In this document: one piece after another, positions 7,894-17,621 of the stretch
Position numbering within the stretch: the first letter of the stretch is position 1
Layout: every line of letters starts with the position of its first letter
Assembly: GCA_021732645.1 (NCBI GenBank)
Contig: JAKFUQ010000016.1
Coordinates: forward strand, 1-34,692
Origin: Rhizobacter sp.
Lineage (GTDB): Bacteria; Pseudomonadota; Gammaproteobacteria; Burkholderiales; Burkholderiaceae_C
Length of the DNA: 34,692 bases
Direction: 5' to 3'
The notes under the pieces: model-generated
Seen by the model: the letters and a program-made list of their open reading frames with translations, nothing else
Told to the model about the DNA's origin: nothing
The model's database searches: none
Made by a program: the position numbers and the translations under genes

Positions 7894-10748
7894 CGCCGGG
7901 GCCGCGCCTTGAGCACCGCATGCACCTTGCGCGCGAGGTCGATGCTGCGGTACGGCTTGGGCAGCAGGTGCACGCCGCGGTCGAGGCGGCCGTGATGGAC
8001 GATGGCGTTCTCGGTGTAGCCCGAGGTGTACAGCACCTTCAGTGCGGGATGCAGCGCCAGCGCCGCTTCGGCGAGCTGCCGCCCGTTGAGCTCGCCGGGC
8101 ATCACCACATCGGTGAACAGAAGGTCGACATCGCTGCGTTCGCGCAGGATCGCCAGCGCCGCGGCGCCGGTGTCGGCGACCGTGACGCGGTAGCCCAGCC
8201 CGACCAGCACCTCACGAGCATGGCGCAGCACCAGCGGGTCGTCTTCGACCACCAGCACGCTGGCGCTGCCGCGGAAGTCGCGCTCGCTGCGCACCACCGT
8301 GGGCGGCGCGTCGGGCGGGCCCTCGGCGCGTGGCAGATACAGCCTGGCCGTCGTGCCCTGGCCGGGCTCGGAATACAGCTTGATGTGACCGCCCGACTGC
8401 TTGACGAAGCCGTACACCATGCTCAGGCCGAGGCCGGTGCCCTTGCCGACGTCCTTGGTGGTGAAAAACGGTTCGAACACCCGCGCCAGGTGTTCCGCAC
8501 TCATGCCATCGCCAGTGTCCGACACCGACAGCAGCACATACTGGCCGGGCGCCACGTCGGGATGTCGTTCGGCGTAATGCTGGTCGATCCAGGCGTTCGC
8601 CGTTTCCAGCGTGATCTTGCCCCCCGGCGGCATGGCATCGCGGGCGTTGATCACCAGGTTCAGCACCGCGGATTCGAGCTGTGCAGGATCGACCAGGGTC
8701 GGCCACAAGCCGGCGCCGCGCACCAGCTCGAGCTCGATGTTGGCGGGCAGCGTACGGCGCAGCAAGGCGTCCATGTTGGCCAGCAGCTGGTGCGCATCCA
8801 CCGACAGCGGCTGCAGCGCTTGTCGGCGCGCAAACGCGAGCAACCGCTGCGTCAGTTCGGCACCGCGTTCGGCAGCCGTTCGCGTCATTTCGGCGAGCGG
8901 CAGCAGCTGCGGCTGATCAACCAGCTGTTCGGCCAGCAGATCGGCATTGCCGAGGATCACCGTCAGCAGGTTGTTGAAATCGTGGGCGACGCCCCCGGTG
9001 AGCTGGCCTATCGTTTCGAGTCGGCGCGCCTGCTGCAGCTGGGCTTCGAGTTCGAGCCGCGCGGTGACATCGGTGCCCAGCCCGAAGACCCCGCTGGGCT
9101 GGCCGTCGGCATCGCGCACCAGCGTCCAGCGGCCCTCGATGGTGACCCAATGCCCGTCTTTGCAACGCTGTTTGAAGGTGGTGGTGTACCGGCCTTTGGC
9201 CTGCAGGGTCGCACGCGCGGCCTCGGCGCCGGGCGCATTCACCAGTTGCAGCTCCGACAGGGTTCGGCCCACGGCTTCGGCAGCGCTCCAGCCGAACATG
9301 CGCTCTGCGCCACGGCTCCAGTAGCGGATGCGCTCGTCGAGGTCGCGCACGATGATCGAGTCTTCCGATTCATCGAGCAGCGCCGCCTGTTGTTGCAAGC
9401 GGGCTTGTGCTTGCCGCTGCTCGGTCAGGTCGGTCATGCCGCCCACCATGCGCACCGCTCGTCCGCAGGCATCGCGGATGACAAAGCCGCGGTCGGACAC
9501 GGTGGCGAAATCGCCGCTGTCGCGCCGGAAGCGGTACTCGGCGTTCCAGTGTTCGCCGCCACCATCAATGACAGCGTGGATGCTGTCGAGCACGCGCTTG
9601 AGGTCGTCGCGGTGGATGCGGCGGGTCCATGACAGGCTGTCGGGCTCCAGCGTGTCCAGCGCGTGGCCGAACAGCGCCTGCATGCCCTCGCTCCACCACA
9701 TGGCGTCGTTGCCCAGGTCCCAGTCCCAGACCGCGTCTGCGGTGGCGCGCGACACATTGCGAAAGCGCTCCTCGCTTTCGCGCAGCGTGCGTTCGGCGCG
9801 CTTTTGCTCGGTCTGATCCAGCAACGCGCCCTGCACCCGCACCACCCGTTGTGTCGCGTCGCGCAGGGCTTCGCCGATCACCCGCACCTCCAGCGGGCGC
9901 CCCACGATGGTGACCAGCTGCAGTTCGAGATCAAACGGCGTGCCATGCTGGAACGCCGCCTCGAGCGCGTGGCTCAAGGCCTCGCGCGAGGGCGACGGGT
10001 ACCAGTTCAGGCTCATCTCCAGCTGGGGCGAGTGCTCTGGGGCGCAGTCGAGGATGGTGCGCAACTCATCCGACCAGCGCACCACCGGCTGGGCGCTGTC
10101 CGTCGGCGCATCGATCGCCCAGCCGCCAAGGCCCGCCATGCGCCCGGCCAGCCCGATCAGCTGGTGGCTTTGTTGCAGCCGCAGCTGCGCGAGCGTCGGC
10201 ATGTTGATGTCGGGCATCACCGCGTGGCTGCGCAGGCTTTCGTCGATGGCCTGCGTCAACAGGGTACGCTGGTGGCGCGATTCGATCAGTGCCATCACCT
10301 GCAGTGTCAGGGTCTGCAACGCCTCGATCTGCAAGCCGCCCAGTTGCCGCGGAACACGATCGAGCACCGCCACCGCACCCAGCGCATGGCCGTCCGGGGT
10401 CACCAGCGGCATGCCGGCATAGAAACGCAGATGCGGCTCGCCGCAGACCAGCGGGTTGTCGCGCAGGCGGGCGTCGGCGAGGGTGTCCTCGATCAGGCAG
10501 ATGGCCCGCTGTTCGATGGCATGTGAGCAGATCGACACCGCACGGTCGATGGCCGTCCAGGCGACACCGTGCACCGACTTGAACCACTGGCGGTCGCTGT
10601 CGAGCAGGCTGATCAGCGCGATGGGTGTCTGGCAGATGTGTGCCAGCAGCTGGGTGATGCGGTCGAATTCGGGTTCAGCTGGCGTGTCGAGCACGCCATA
10701 GGAATGCAGCACGGCAACGCGCTTGGTTTCCTGCGCACTCGGTTGCAT
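7890..10748 (-). CDS. Hybrid sensor histidine kinase: GAF, PAS repeats, HisKA, HATPase, C-terminal REC
   Basis: GAF-like PAEPEFDRITQLLAHICQTPIALISLLDSDRQWFKS; several PAS/PAC blocks; LTGGVAHDFNNLLTVILGNADLL H-box; GKGTGLGLSMVYGFVKQSGGH; REC LLFTDVVMPGE. ORF open to 10820; ATG at 10748 (MQPSAQETKRVAVLHSYGVLDTP) is the more typical start. Confidence 0.93.
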   Translation of the reverse strand: MQPSAQETKRVAVLHSYGVLDTPAEPEFDRITQLLAHICQTPIALISLLDSDRQWFKSVHGVAWTAIDRAVSICSHAIEQRAICLIEDTLADARLRDNPLVCGEPHLRFYAGMPLVTPDGHALGAVAVLDRVPRQLGGLQIEALQTLTLQVMALIESRHQRTLLTQAIDESLRSHAVMPDINMPTLAQLRLQQSHQLIGLAGRMAGLGGWAIDAPTDSAQPVVRWSDELRTILDCAPEHSPQLEMSLNWYPSPSREALSHALEAAFQHGTPFDLELQLVTIVGRPLEVRVIGEALRDATQRVVRVQGALLDQTEQKRAERTLRESEERFRNVSRATADAVWDWDLGNDAMWWSEGMQALFGHALDTLEPDSLSWTRRIHRDDLKRVLDSIHAVIDGGGEHWNAEYRFRRDSGDFATVSDRGFVIRDACGRAVRMVGGMTDLTEQRQAQARLQQQAALLDESEDSIIVRDLDERIRYWSRGAERMFGWSAAEAVGRTLSELQLVNAPGAEAARATLQAKGRYTTTFKQRCKDGHWVTIEGRWTLVRDADGQPSGVFGLGTDVTARLELEAQLQQARRLETIGQLTGGVAHDFNNLLTVILGNADLLAEQLVDQPQLLPLAEMTRTAAERGAELTQRLLAFARRQALQPLSVDAHQLLANMDALLRRTLPANIELELVRGAGLWPTLVDPAQLESAVLNLVINARDAMPPGGKITLETANAWIDQHYAERHPDVAPGQYVLLSVSDTGDGMSAEHLARVFEPFFTTKDVGKGTGLGLSMVYGFVKQSGGHIKLYSEPGQGTTARLYLPRAEGPPDAPPTVVRSERDFRGSASVLVVEDDPLVLRHAREVLVGLGYRVTVADTGAAALAILRERSDVDLLFTDVVMPGELNGRQLAEAALALHPALKVLYTSGYTENAIVHHGRLDRGVHLLPKPYRSIDLARKVHAVLKARPRR

Positions 10749-10877
10749 CAAGGCCCTTCCCGGTGAACCGTCCCGCCAACTGTGGACCGACCGCAGTGTA
10801 GGAGAAGAAACACGCTGCACTCCGCAGGTTCTGCCGTCAGTGGAGCCGCCCCTTGCGCCGCGCCGCGCCCTGCGGGA

Positions 10878-11966
10878 TCAACCCGCGTCGTTGGCGCCGC
10901 AGACCTGGTTGCGGCCCTGCCGCTTGGCCTGGTACAGCGCCGCGTCGGCGCGCTCCACCGTGGTGATGAATGCCTCGCCGATCTTCAGGTCGGCCACGCC
11001 AATCGACACGGTCGCCGTCATCAGCACGCCGTCGGGGCGCGGGTGGCGGTGCCTGGCCACCGCGTCGAGCACCTTGTGGGCCACCCGCGTGGCCAGCGCG
11101 ATGTCGGCGCCCGCGAGGCAGACCAGGAACTCCTCGCCCCCCCAGCGCAGCACACTGTCGCCCTTGCGCAGTTCGCGGCGCAGCAGGTCGGCGATGTCGC
11201 ACAGCAGCCGATCACCGCAAGGGTGCCCATGATCGTCGTTGACGCGCTTGAAGTGGTCGATGTCGATCATCAACACCGCGGCGGGCGCATCGAGCGGGCT
11301 GCTGCGCAGGATCGGTCGTGCGACCACATCGACGGCGTGCCGGTTCAGCAGTCCGGTCAAGGCATCAGAAAAAGCCGCTTCGCGCAGCAATGTCCGTTCG
11401 GCAGCCACCGACAGCACCGAACTGAACATGTCCGCCAAAGCCTCGAACAGGCCGATGCCCACCTGCTCGAAATAGTCGGGCACATCGGCATACAGCGCCA
11501 GCAAGCCGCGGTCGGCGTTGACCGTCGAGGCCAGCGGCAGCGACACCGCGCTGCGGATGTCGTGCATGGAAGCTGCCTCGCGCCACGGGCGGTACAGCGA
11601 CATCCGCGACACGTTGAAGGGCTCGACCCGCTTGCCCGCCAACGTGCGAAACGCGGGCCCGATCTCGGTCAGGAAGCCGCGATCGATCTCCAGCTTGTGG
11701 GCGTAAGCCGATGCCGGCCCCACCACGACCTGCGGCACGATGGAGGGCGTGTTGACGGGACCAAACCAGGTCCAGGCCAGGCGCACATGGGGGGTGGCCA
11801 GCGTCAGCGCCTCGCACACATGGTGGATGATGTCGCGGTCGTTGCGCTGCTCCAGCAGGCGTGAGGCGCTGCGCACCAGCGACTCGGCGACGCACGCCTT
11901 CTCCAGGCCCATATCGAAACCGGAGGTGTCGGCGGTGCGTGGCCCGAAGGCCAGGCGCAACTTCAT
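10878..11966 (-). CDS. GAF-like plus GGDEF diguanylate cyclase
   Basis: 362 aa; DALTGLLNRHAV, MIDIDHFKRVNDDHGHPCGD, RWGGEEFLVCLAG; RKGD precedes GGEEF by 5 residues (I-site). Confidence 0.93.
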   Translation of the reverse strand: MKLRLAFGPRTADTSGFDMGLEKACVAESLVRSASRLLEQRNDRDIIHHVCEALTLATPHVRLAWTWFGPVNTPSIVPQVVVGPASAYAHKLEIDRGFLTEIGPAFRTLAGKRVEPFNVSRMSLYRPWREAASMHDIRSAVSLPLASTVNADRGLLALYADVPDYFEQVGIGLFEALADMFSSVLSVAAERTLLREAAFSDALTGLLNRHAVDVVARPILRSSPLDAPAAVLMIDIDHFKRVNDDHGHPCGDRLLCDIADLLRRELRKGDSVLRWGGEEFLVCLAGADIALATRVAHKVLDAVARHRHPRPDGVLMTATVSIGVADLKIGEAFITTVERADAALYQAKRQGRNQVCGANDAG

Positions 11967-12095
11967 CGGGCAGCGCTCATGAGGGGGGCGATCTTGGCAC
12001 GTCGGCGTCAGGTCGAAAAATTGTTGGGCAATGCGCCGCTGTCGAATCCCGCCCGAGACGACAGCGGCATCGGGGCCTGTGGGCTGCCCGGTGCG

Positions 12096-12377
12096 TCAGT
12101 GCGCGGGCGCCAGCTGCCAGCGGGCCATCGCCGCTTCGCCGATTTCACTGGCACGCACCAGGTCGCTCAGGAACAGGTGTGCAGCGTGGTCGATGCACTG
12201 CTGAAGTTCACGCGAATCGAGATACACGTGGTGGTCGGGGTCGATGGCCAGGGTGGGCAAGGCGGTGCGTTTGAGCAGGATGGTCTGGATGTGTCGGCAC
12301 ACGACGTACTCGAAAACGAAAGCCTGGTCGATGTCCACCTTGGCGGCGACGGCAAAAACGATGTGCTCGAATTTCAT
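12096..12377 (-). CDS. Small hypothetical protein (about 93 aa)
   Basis: MKFEHIVFAVAAKVDIDQAFVFEYVVCRHIQTILLKRTALPTLAIDPDHHVYLDSRELQQCIDHAAHLFLSD...; ATG at 12377 preceded by AGGAGT on the minus strand. Confidence 0.65.
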   Translation of the reverse strand: MKFEHIVFAVAAKVDIDQAFVFEYVVCRHIQTILLKRTALPTLAIDPDHHVYLDSRELQQCIDHAAHLFLSDLVRASEIGEAAMARWQLAPAH

Positions 12378-12460
12378 GAAGACTCCTGTCAACACCGGCA
12401 GACGGAATTCGATGCGGCAGCGGCCGCCCTGACAGGGATATCGGCCACACCGCCCGGCCT

Positions 12461-12477
12461 GTGAGGGCATTCCTCAC
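12461..12477. repeat. Perfect 6-bp inverted repeat with 5-nt loop (GTGAGG-gcatt-CCTCAC)
   Basis: Read directly; lies between the pabBC stop and the small hypothetical gene. Confidence 0.5.
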
Positions 12478-12495
12478 GAAAGCGCGAGCGTTGCC

Positions 12496-14439
12496 CTAGT
12501 CCAGACGCGCGGACAAGGTGCCACGCAAGGCGTTGCACACCATCACGGCCTCGGCGCGCGACAGGTCTTCAGCGCTCAGGCTGCGCTCGGTGGCCCGCCA
12601 TGACGGATCGGCCAGCACCAGGCCGCGCATCACGCCCGGCAGGGCGCCATCGGTGACGGGCGGCGTGTACCAAGCGCCGCCCCGCTTCAGGAAGACCGAG
12701 CTGCGACCGCCTTCGACGAGTCGGCCGTCTTCGGTGAAAAACAGGCTGTCGAACGCGCCCACGCGCTCGGCTGCGCGCACGCCGTCGTCGTAGTGCTGGC
12801 GCAGCGTGGTTTTGTGGGCCGACAGGGGTTGGTCGTTCGGCAGCCGATGCGCGGCGACCCGCAGCGACACCGCGGCAGCGCCCGCACCCGGTGCCAGCGC
12901 ACTCAGCGCGGCGTGGGTCAGGTGCAAGCGGCCGTCGTGGGCCAGCGACAGCCGCAGGCGGTGGTGCGTGTGCGGCTCATGTGGGTCGCTGGCCCAGCGG
13001 AGCAGCCACTGCGCGATGCGTTGACGCGCCGCGTCGCGATCGAAGGCAAAGCCCAGCACCTGCGCGCTGCGGCCGAGTCGGTCCAGGTGCAAATCGAGGT
13101 GCGCGACGCCCAGCTCACGCGTTGCCCGCATCGTCTCGAACAGATCGAAGCCCGGAGACAGTCCGGTCAAGAAGCGCGCCTTCAGGCGGCATTCCTCGAA
13201 CTCTTCATCGGCGCGGCTGTCCTGCACGATGCCTGCACCGATGCCCAGCCGCGCCGGGCGCAGGCCATGGGCTTGGGCACCGAGGGTGAGGGTGCGGATC
13301 GCCACCGACAGGCAGAAGCTACCCAGGCGCGCCTCACCGCGCGGCGCGTCGAGCCAGCCGATCGCGCCGCAGTACAGCCCACGCGGTGTCGATTCCAGGC
13401 GGGCGATCCAGTCCATCGTGTGGTGTTTCGGCGCGCCGGTGATCGAGCCGCAGGGGAACACCGCGCGCAGCAGCGTCGGAAAGTCCACCTCGGGACGCAC
13501 GCGGGCCTGCACGGTCGAGGTCATCTGGAACACCGTCGAATAGGGTTCGATCGCGAACAGCTCGGGCACCTGCACCGAGCCGGTCTGCGCGATGCGACCG
13601 AGGTCGTTGCGCAGCAGGTCGACGATCATCAGGTTCTCGGCCCGGTTCTTCACATCCAGCGACAAGTGGCGCGCGGTCTCGCTGTCGGCCTCGGGTGCGC
13701 GGGTGCGCGAGGCGGTGCCCTTCATCGGCCGCGCGGTCAGCAGCCCGTCGTCGTGCCGCAGGAACAGCTCGGGCGAGCACGACAGCACATGTGTTGTCTC
13801 GTGCTCGTGTGGGTGCGGATACCCGGCCTCGACGCTGGGCAACTGGATGTAGGCGCCGAAAGCCACTGGCTGCAGCGCGCGCAGGCGACGGTACAGCGCG
13901 ATGGGTGAGCCATACGCCTGGCCATGCAGCCGGTAGGTGTAGTTGACCTGGTAGGTCTCGCCAGCACGTATGGCCTCGTGGATGCGCTGGATCGCTTGCG
14001 TGAACACCCGCTTGTCGACGCTGGGCTCGAGGTTCATCACGCCCGCAGCATCCCCCACGCCGACATCGTCGGCCAGCGTGGCCTGCTGGTGCGCCAGCCA
14101 CTGGTCGGCTTCGGCCCGCGACAGCTTGGCGCAGTCGGCAAACATCAACACCCGCAGGGCCGAGCTGTCGCCGTGGGGCAGCGTCTGGTGACCCGCCTGC
14201 AGCAGCTTGGCGCCCCATTCGTAGTCGACCAGCAGCACCGCGTGCAGCCCGCGGCGCAGGTCGGTATCGACGGCGGCCCAGGTGGCCGCCAGCGTGGCCG
14301 GGTCGGTGCATCGGTGCTCACGCACGAAACCGCTGTAGGCGCGGCTGGTGGGCTGCGCGGGCGACGCGTCGCGGTCGTCGAGCAGCGCGACGCAGCGCGC
14401 AGCGCTGTGCTGCACGGCCAACGGCGGCGCCGTCGGCAC
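12496..14439 (-). CDS. pabB: Aminodeoxychorismate synthase component I fused to 4-amino-4-deoxychorismate lyase (PabB-PabC)
   Basis: Chorismate-binding motifs (AGETYQVNYTYRL, TARPMKGT, NRAENLMIVDLLRNDLGRIA, FPCGSITGAPK) followed by a PLP class-IV lyase domain (FDLFETMRA, FDSLFFTEDGRLVEGGRSSVF). Probable GTG start at 14439; ORF open to 14517. Confidence 0.92.
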   Translation of the reverse strand: MPTAPPLAVQHSAARCVALLDDRDASPAQPTSRAYSGFVREHRCTDPATLAATWAAVDTDLRRGLHAVLLVDYEWGAKLLQAGHQTLPHGDSSALRVLMFADCAKLSRAEADQWLAHQQATLADDVGVGDAAGVMNLEPSVDKRVFTQAIQRIHEAIRAGETYQVNYTYRLHGQAYGSPIALYRRLRALQPVAFGAYIQLPSVEAGYPHPHEHETTHVLSCSPELFLRHDDGLLTARPMKGTASRTRAPEADSETARHLSLDVKNRAENLMIVDLLRNDLGRIAQTGSVQVPELFAIEPYSTVFQMTSTVQARVRPEVDFPTLLRAVFPCGSITGAPKHHTMDWIARLESTPRGLYCGAIGWLDAPRGEARLGSFCLSVAIRTLTLGAQAHGLRPARLGIGAGIVQDSRADEEFEECRLKARFLTGLSPGFDLFETMRATRELGVAHLDLHLDRLGRSAQVLGFAFDRDAARQRIAQWLLRWASDPHEPHTHHRLRLSLAHDGRLHLTHAALSALAPGAGAAAVSLRVAAHRLPNDQPLSAHKTTLRQHYDDGVRAAERVGAFDSLFFTEDGRLVEGGRSSVFLKRGGAWYTPPVTDGALPGVMRGLVLADPSWRATERSLSAEDLSRAEAVMVCNALRGTLSARLD

Positions 14440-14441
14440 GG

Positions 14442-15554
14442 TCAGGGCGCCTCGGCGGCCAGCGCCCGACCCAGCAGGTCGATCATGGACTGCATCATGG
14501 TCTGGTGCGTCGCCCAATGCTCGCGGGCCATCTGGCGGTGGCGCAGCGCGGCGTCGGTGTCGCCCAGCGCCTCGAACACCTGATCGAGCCGGCCGCAGGC
14601 GATGGCCAGGTCTTCCACGTACATGCCGGGATCGATCAGTGCCGCGGCAGCGTTCGCGTCTGTTCGAGCGCCGACCGCGTCACCGGTGTGGAAGCGGCAC
14701 CAGGCCTGGTCAGCCAGGTGCACCGCACGCATGTGCGCCAGGCCCTGCTGCTCGGCGTGAACCCCGTGGACTTCGTACAGGGCGAGGGCCTGCGCGTGCT
14801 GCTTTTCAGCGCAATAGAGCTGGGCGCGCAGCGTGCCGACGAAACTGTCTTGCGCCGCAGCGCCCACCCACTGGTCGAAGTTGAACGAGGCATCGAGCCA
14901 GGCCTGCGCACGGTGGGCTTCGGCGCTGTCGACGCCGCCGAAGATCGACGCCCGCGACGCATGGTTGCAGCGGTGGCACGCGATCATGAAGGTGACGATG
15001 CTGAGCAGGGCGTCGTCGGCATCAGCCACGGCATGCTCGCGGGCGCGGGCGTACCAGGGCTGCGCGAGGTCGAGGCGATGGGCCCAGTGGTAGCCCGAGG
15101 CGGCGACCAGCGCGGCGCGCGCCCGCGCGGCATGGTGATCGGGTGCGGCGAGTTGCAGCGCCAGCGTCAGGTACTTCGCCATGTCGTCGAAGTCGTCTTG
15201 CATGTAGCCGAGGTGCGCCAGCCAGGCGGCGCTCAGCGCTTGCAGTGGCTTGAGCCGGGCGGCCGCGCTCAGCGCCTGGGCGCGCCGCATCTTGTCGCGC
15301 CCCGCCGAGGGGCGCCCGCTGTACTGTTCGATCCAGGCCTCGACGATGCAGATCCACACCGTGACCACCGCGGCCGGCCGCTCGGCGAAATCGCGGCGCA
15401 GGATCTGTAGCTCGGCGTGGGCCTCGTCCAGGCTGCCCTGCCGCGCCAGCAAACCGGCCCGTTCGGCCCGCACGCACGCCGCATCGATCGGATGCCTGGA
15501 GGCAGCCAGCGCGGCGTCGAGCCGCGCCATCATCGGCGAGGCGGGCGGTTTCAT
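14442..15554 (-). CDS. Hypothetical TPR-like helical repeat protein
   Basis: ATG at 15554 overlaps the purC stop (ATGA); [60 protein letters not shown]...; repeated A/L-rich helical hairpins. Confidence 0.75.
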   Translation of the reverse strand: MKPPASPMMARLDAALAASRHPIDAACVRAERAGLLARQGSLDEAHAELQILRRDFAERPAAVVTVWICIVEAWIEQYSGRPSAGRDKMRRAQALSAAARLKPLQALSAAWLAHLGYMQDDFDDMAKYLTLALQLAAPDHHAARARAALVAASGYHWAHRLDLAQPWYARAREHAVADADDALLSIVTFMIACHRCNHASRASIFGGVDSAEAHRAQAWLDASFNFDQWVGAAAQDSFVGTLRAQLYCAEKQHAQALALYEVHGVHAEQQGLAHMRAVHLADQAWCRFHTGDAVGARTDANAAAALIDPGMYVEDLAIACGRLDQVFEALGDTDAALRHRQMAREHWATHQTMMQSMIDLLGRALAAEAP

Positions 15555-16459
15555 CGGGTCAGGCGGTGCAGGGCTTCCCGGTAAGTCGCAGCGGTGTGTT
15601 CGACCACCGACGCGGGCAGGGCCGGTGCCGGCGCCTGCTTGTTCCAGGGCTTTCCGTCGACCACCGCCTGTTCCAGCCAGTCGCGCACGAACTGCTTGTC
15701 GTAGCTCGGCGGGTTGAGACCGTCGCGCAAGGCAGCCGCGTAGCCTTCGAGTGGCCAGAAGCGCGAGGAGTCGGGCGTCAGCACCTCGTCCATCAGTGTC
15801 AGCGTGCCGCAGGCATCGAGGCCGAATTCGAACTTGGTGTCGGCAATGATGATGCCTTTGGTCAGCGCGTAGGCGGCCGCCGTCTGGTACAGCGCGATCG
15901 CCACCTCGCGCACCTGGGCAGCGAGTGGGGCACCGACGATCTCGGCCATGCGCTCGTACGAAATGTTCTCGTCGTGGTCGCCCATTTCGGCCTTGGTGGC
16001 CGGCGTGAAGATAGTCTGCGGCAGCTTCGCCGCGTTGACCAATCCCTCGGGCAGCGCCACCCCGCACACCGAGCGGCTCTGTTGGTACTCTTTCCAGCCG
16101 CTGCCGGCCAGATAGCCGCGCACCACCGCCTCGACCGGCAAGGGTGTCAAGCGCTTGACCAGCATCGAGCGGCCGACCACCTGCGTGCGCTCATCGGGCG
16201 CGACGACGCTCTCCGGCGCGTCGCCGGTCAGGTGGTTGGGCACGATGCCCCCCAGCCGCTCGAACCAGAACAGCGCCATCTCGGTCAGCAGCTGGCCCTT
16301 GCCCGGGATTGGCTGGCCCATCACCACGTCGAAGGCGCTGAGGCGGTCGCTGGCGATCATCAGCAGCCGGTCGTCGCCGACGGCGTAGTTGTCGCGGACC
16401 TTGCCGCGCGCCAGCAGGGGCAGGCTGTGCAGGCGGCTTTCGAGCAAGGCTTCGGTCAT
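15551..16459 (-). CDS. purC: Phosphoribosylaminoimidazole-succinocarboxamide synthase
   Basis: 302 aa; [74 protein letters not shown]. Confidence 0.97.
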   Translation of the reverse strand: MTEALLESRLHSLPLLARGKVRDNYAVGDDRLLMIASDRLSAFDVVMGQPIPGKGQLLTEMALFWFERLGGIVPNHLTGDAPESVVAPDERTQVVGRSMLVKRLTPLPVEAVVRGYLAGSGWKEYQQSRSVCGVALPEGLVNAAKLPQTIFTPATKAEMGDHDENISYERMAEIVGAPLAAQVREVAIALYQTAAAYALTKGIIIADTKFEFGLDACGTLTLMDEVLTPDSSRFWPLEGYAAALRDGLNPPSYDKQFVRDWLEQAVVDGKPWNKQAPAPALPASVVEHTAATYREALHRLTR

Positions 16460-16502
16460 GGCGCGGCGTGGTCGTCCGGGGGTTCAGGAAGGCATGCCAG
16501 CG

Positions 16503-17567
16503 TCAGACCACGGTCTGCGCCAGCTCGCCCTTCGCGTAGCGCGCGGCCACCACCGACAAGGTCTGCGGCTTGATCTTTGCCGCTTGTCCCGCGCAATTGA
16601 ATTCGAGGTAACGCTGCTTGCAGATCTGCTTGGCGGCTTCGCGGGCGGGCTTGAGGTAGTCGCGCGGGTCGAACTTGTCGGGGTTCTGGGCCATGTATTT
16701 GCGGATGGCGGCGGTCATCGCCAGGCGCACATCGGTGTCGATGTTGATCTTGCGCACGCCGAACTTGATCGCCTCCTGGATCTCGCTGACCGGCACGCCG
16801 TAGGTTTCCTTGATGTCGCCGCCGTACTGGCGAATGATGGCCAGCAACTCCTGCGGCACGCTGGAGCTGCCGTGCATCACCAGGTGGGTGTTCGGGATGC
16901 GCCGGTTGATTTCCTTGATGCGGCCAATGGCCAGGATGTCGCCGGTGGGCTTGCGGGTGAACTTGTAGGCGCCGTGGCTGGTGCCGATCGCGATCGCCAG
17001 CGCGTCGAGCTGCGTCTTCTTGACGAAGTCGGCCGCTTCCTCCGGGTCGGTCAGCAGCTGGTCCATCGTCATCGTGGCCTCGGTGCCGTGGCCGTCTTCC
17101 TTGTCGCCCTTCATCGTCTCCAGAGAGCCCAGGCAGCCCAGTTCACCTTCGACGGTGACACCGAGCTGGTGCGCCATGTCGACCACCTTGCGCGTGACCT
17201 CGACGTTGTAGTCGTAGCTGGCGATGGTTTTGCCGTCGGCCTGCAGGGAGCCGTCCATCATCACCGAGCTGAAACCCAGGTTGATCGCGCCCTGGCACAC
17301 ATCCGGGCTCTGGCCGTGGTCCTGGTGCATCACCAGCGGGATGTGCGGCCAGCTCTCGACCGCTGCCTGGATCAGGTGCTTGATGAACGGCTCACCGGCG
17401 TACTTGCGTGCACCGGCGCTGGCCTGCAGGATCACGGGCGCGCCGACCTCGTCGGCCGCGGACATCACCGCCTGCACCTGTTCGAGGTTGTTCACATTGA
17501 AGGCCGGGATGCCGTAGGTGTGCTCTGCGGCGTGGTCGAGCAACTGGCGCATGGAGACGAGTGGCAT
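16503..17567 (-). CDS. fba: Class II fructose-bisphosphate aldolase
   Basis: 354 aa; [72 protein letters not shown]. Confidence 0.97.
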   Translation of the reverse strand: MPLVSMRQLLDHAAEHTYGIPAFNVNNLEQVQAVMSAADEVGAPVILQASAGARKYAGEPFIKHLIQAAVESWPHIPLVMHQDHGQSPDVCQGAINLGFSSVMMDGSLQADGKTIASYDYNVEVTRKVVDMAHQLGVTVEGELGCLGSLETMKGDKEDGHGTEATMTMDQLLTDPEEAADFVKKTQLDALAIAIGTSHGAYKFTRKPTGDILAIGRIKEINRRIPNTHLVMHGSSSVPQELLAIIRQYGGDIKETYGVPVSEIQEAIKFGVRKINIDTDVRLAMTAAIRKYMAQNPDKFDPRDYLKPAREAAKQICKQRYLEFNCAGQAAKIKPQTLSVVAARYAKGELAQTVV

Positions 17568-17621
17568 GGTCGGTCCTGGAGGATGGATGAAGGGGTGGGT
17601 TGAGAGTTCGGCTGCCGTCGC

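Noticed and set aside
7815-9632. 605-aa plus-strand ORF antisense to the hybrid kinase
   Set aside because: Arg/His/Gln-rich antisense frame with no domain signal; the opposite strand has intact HK motifs.
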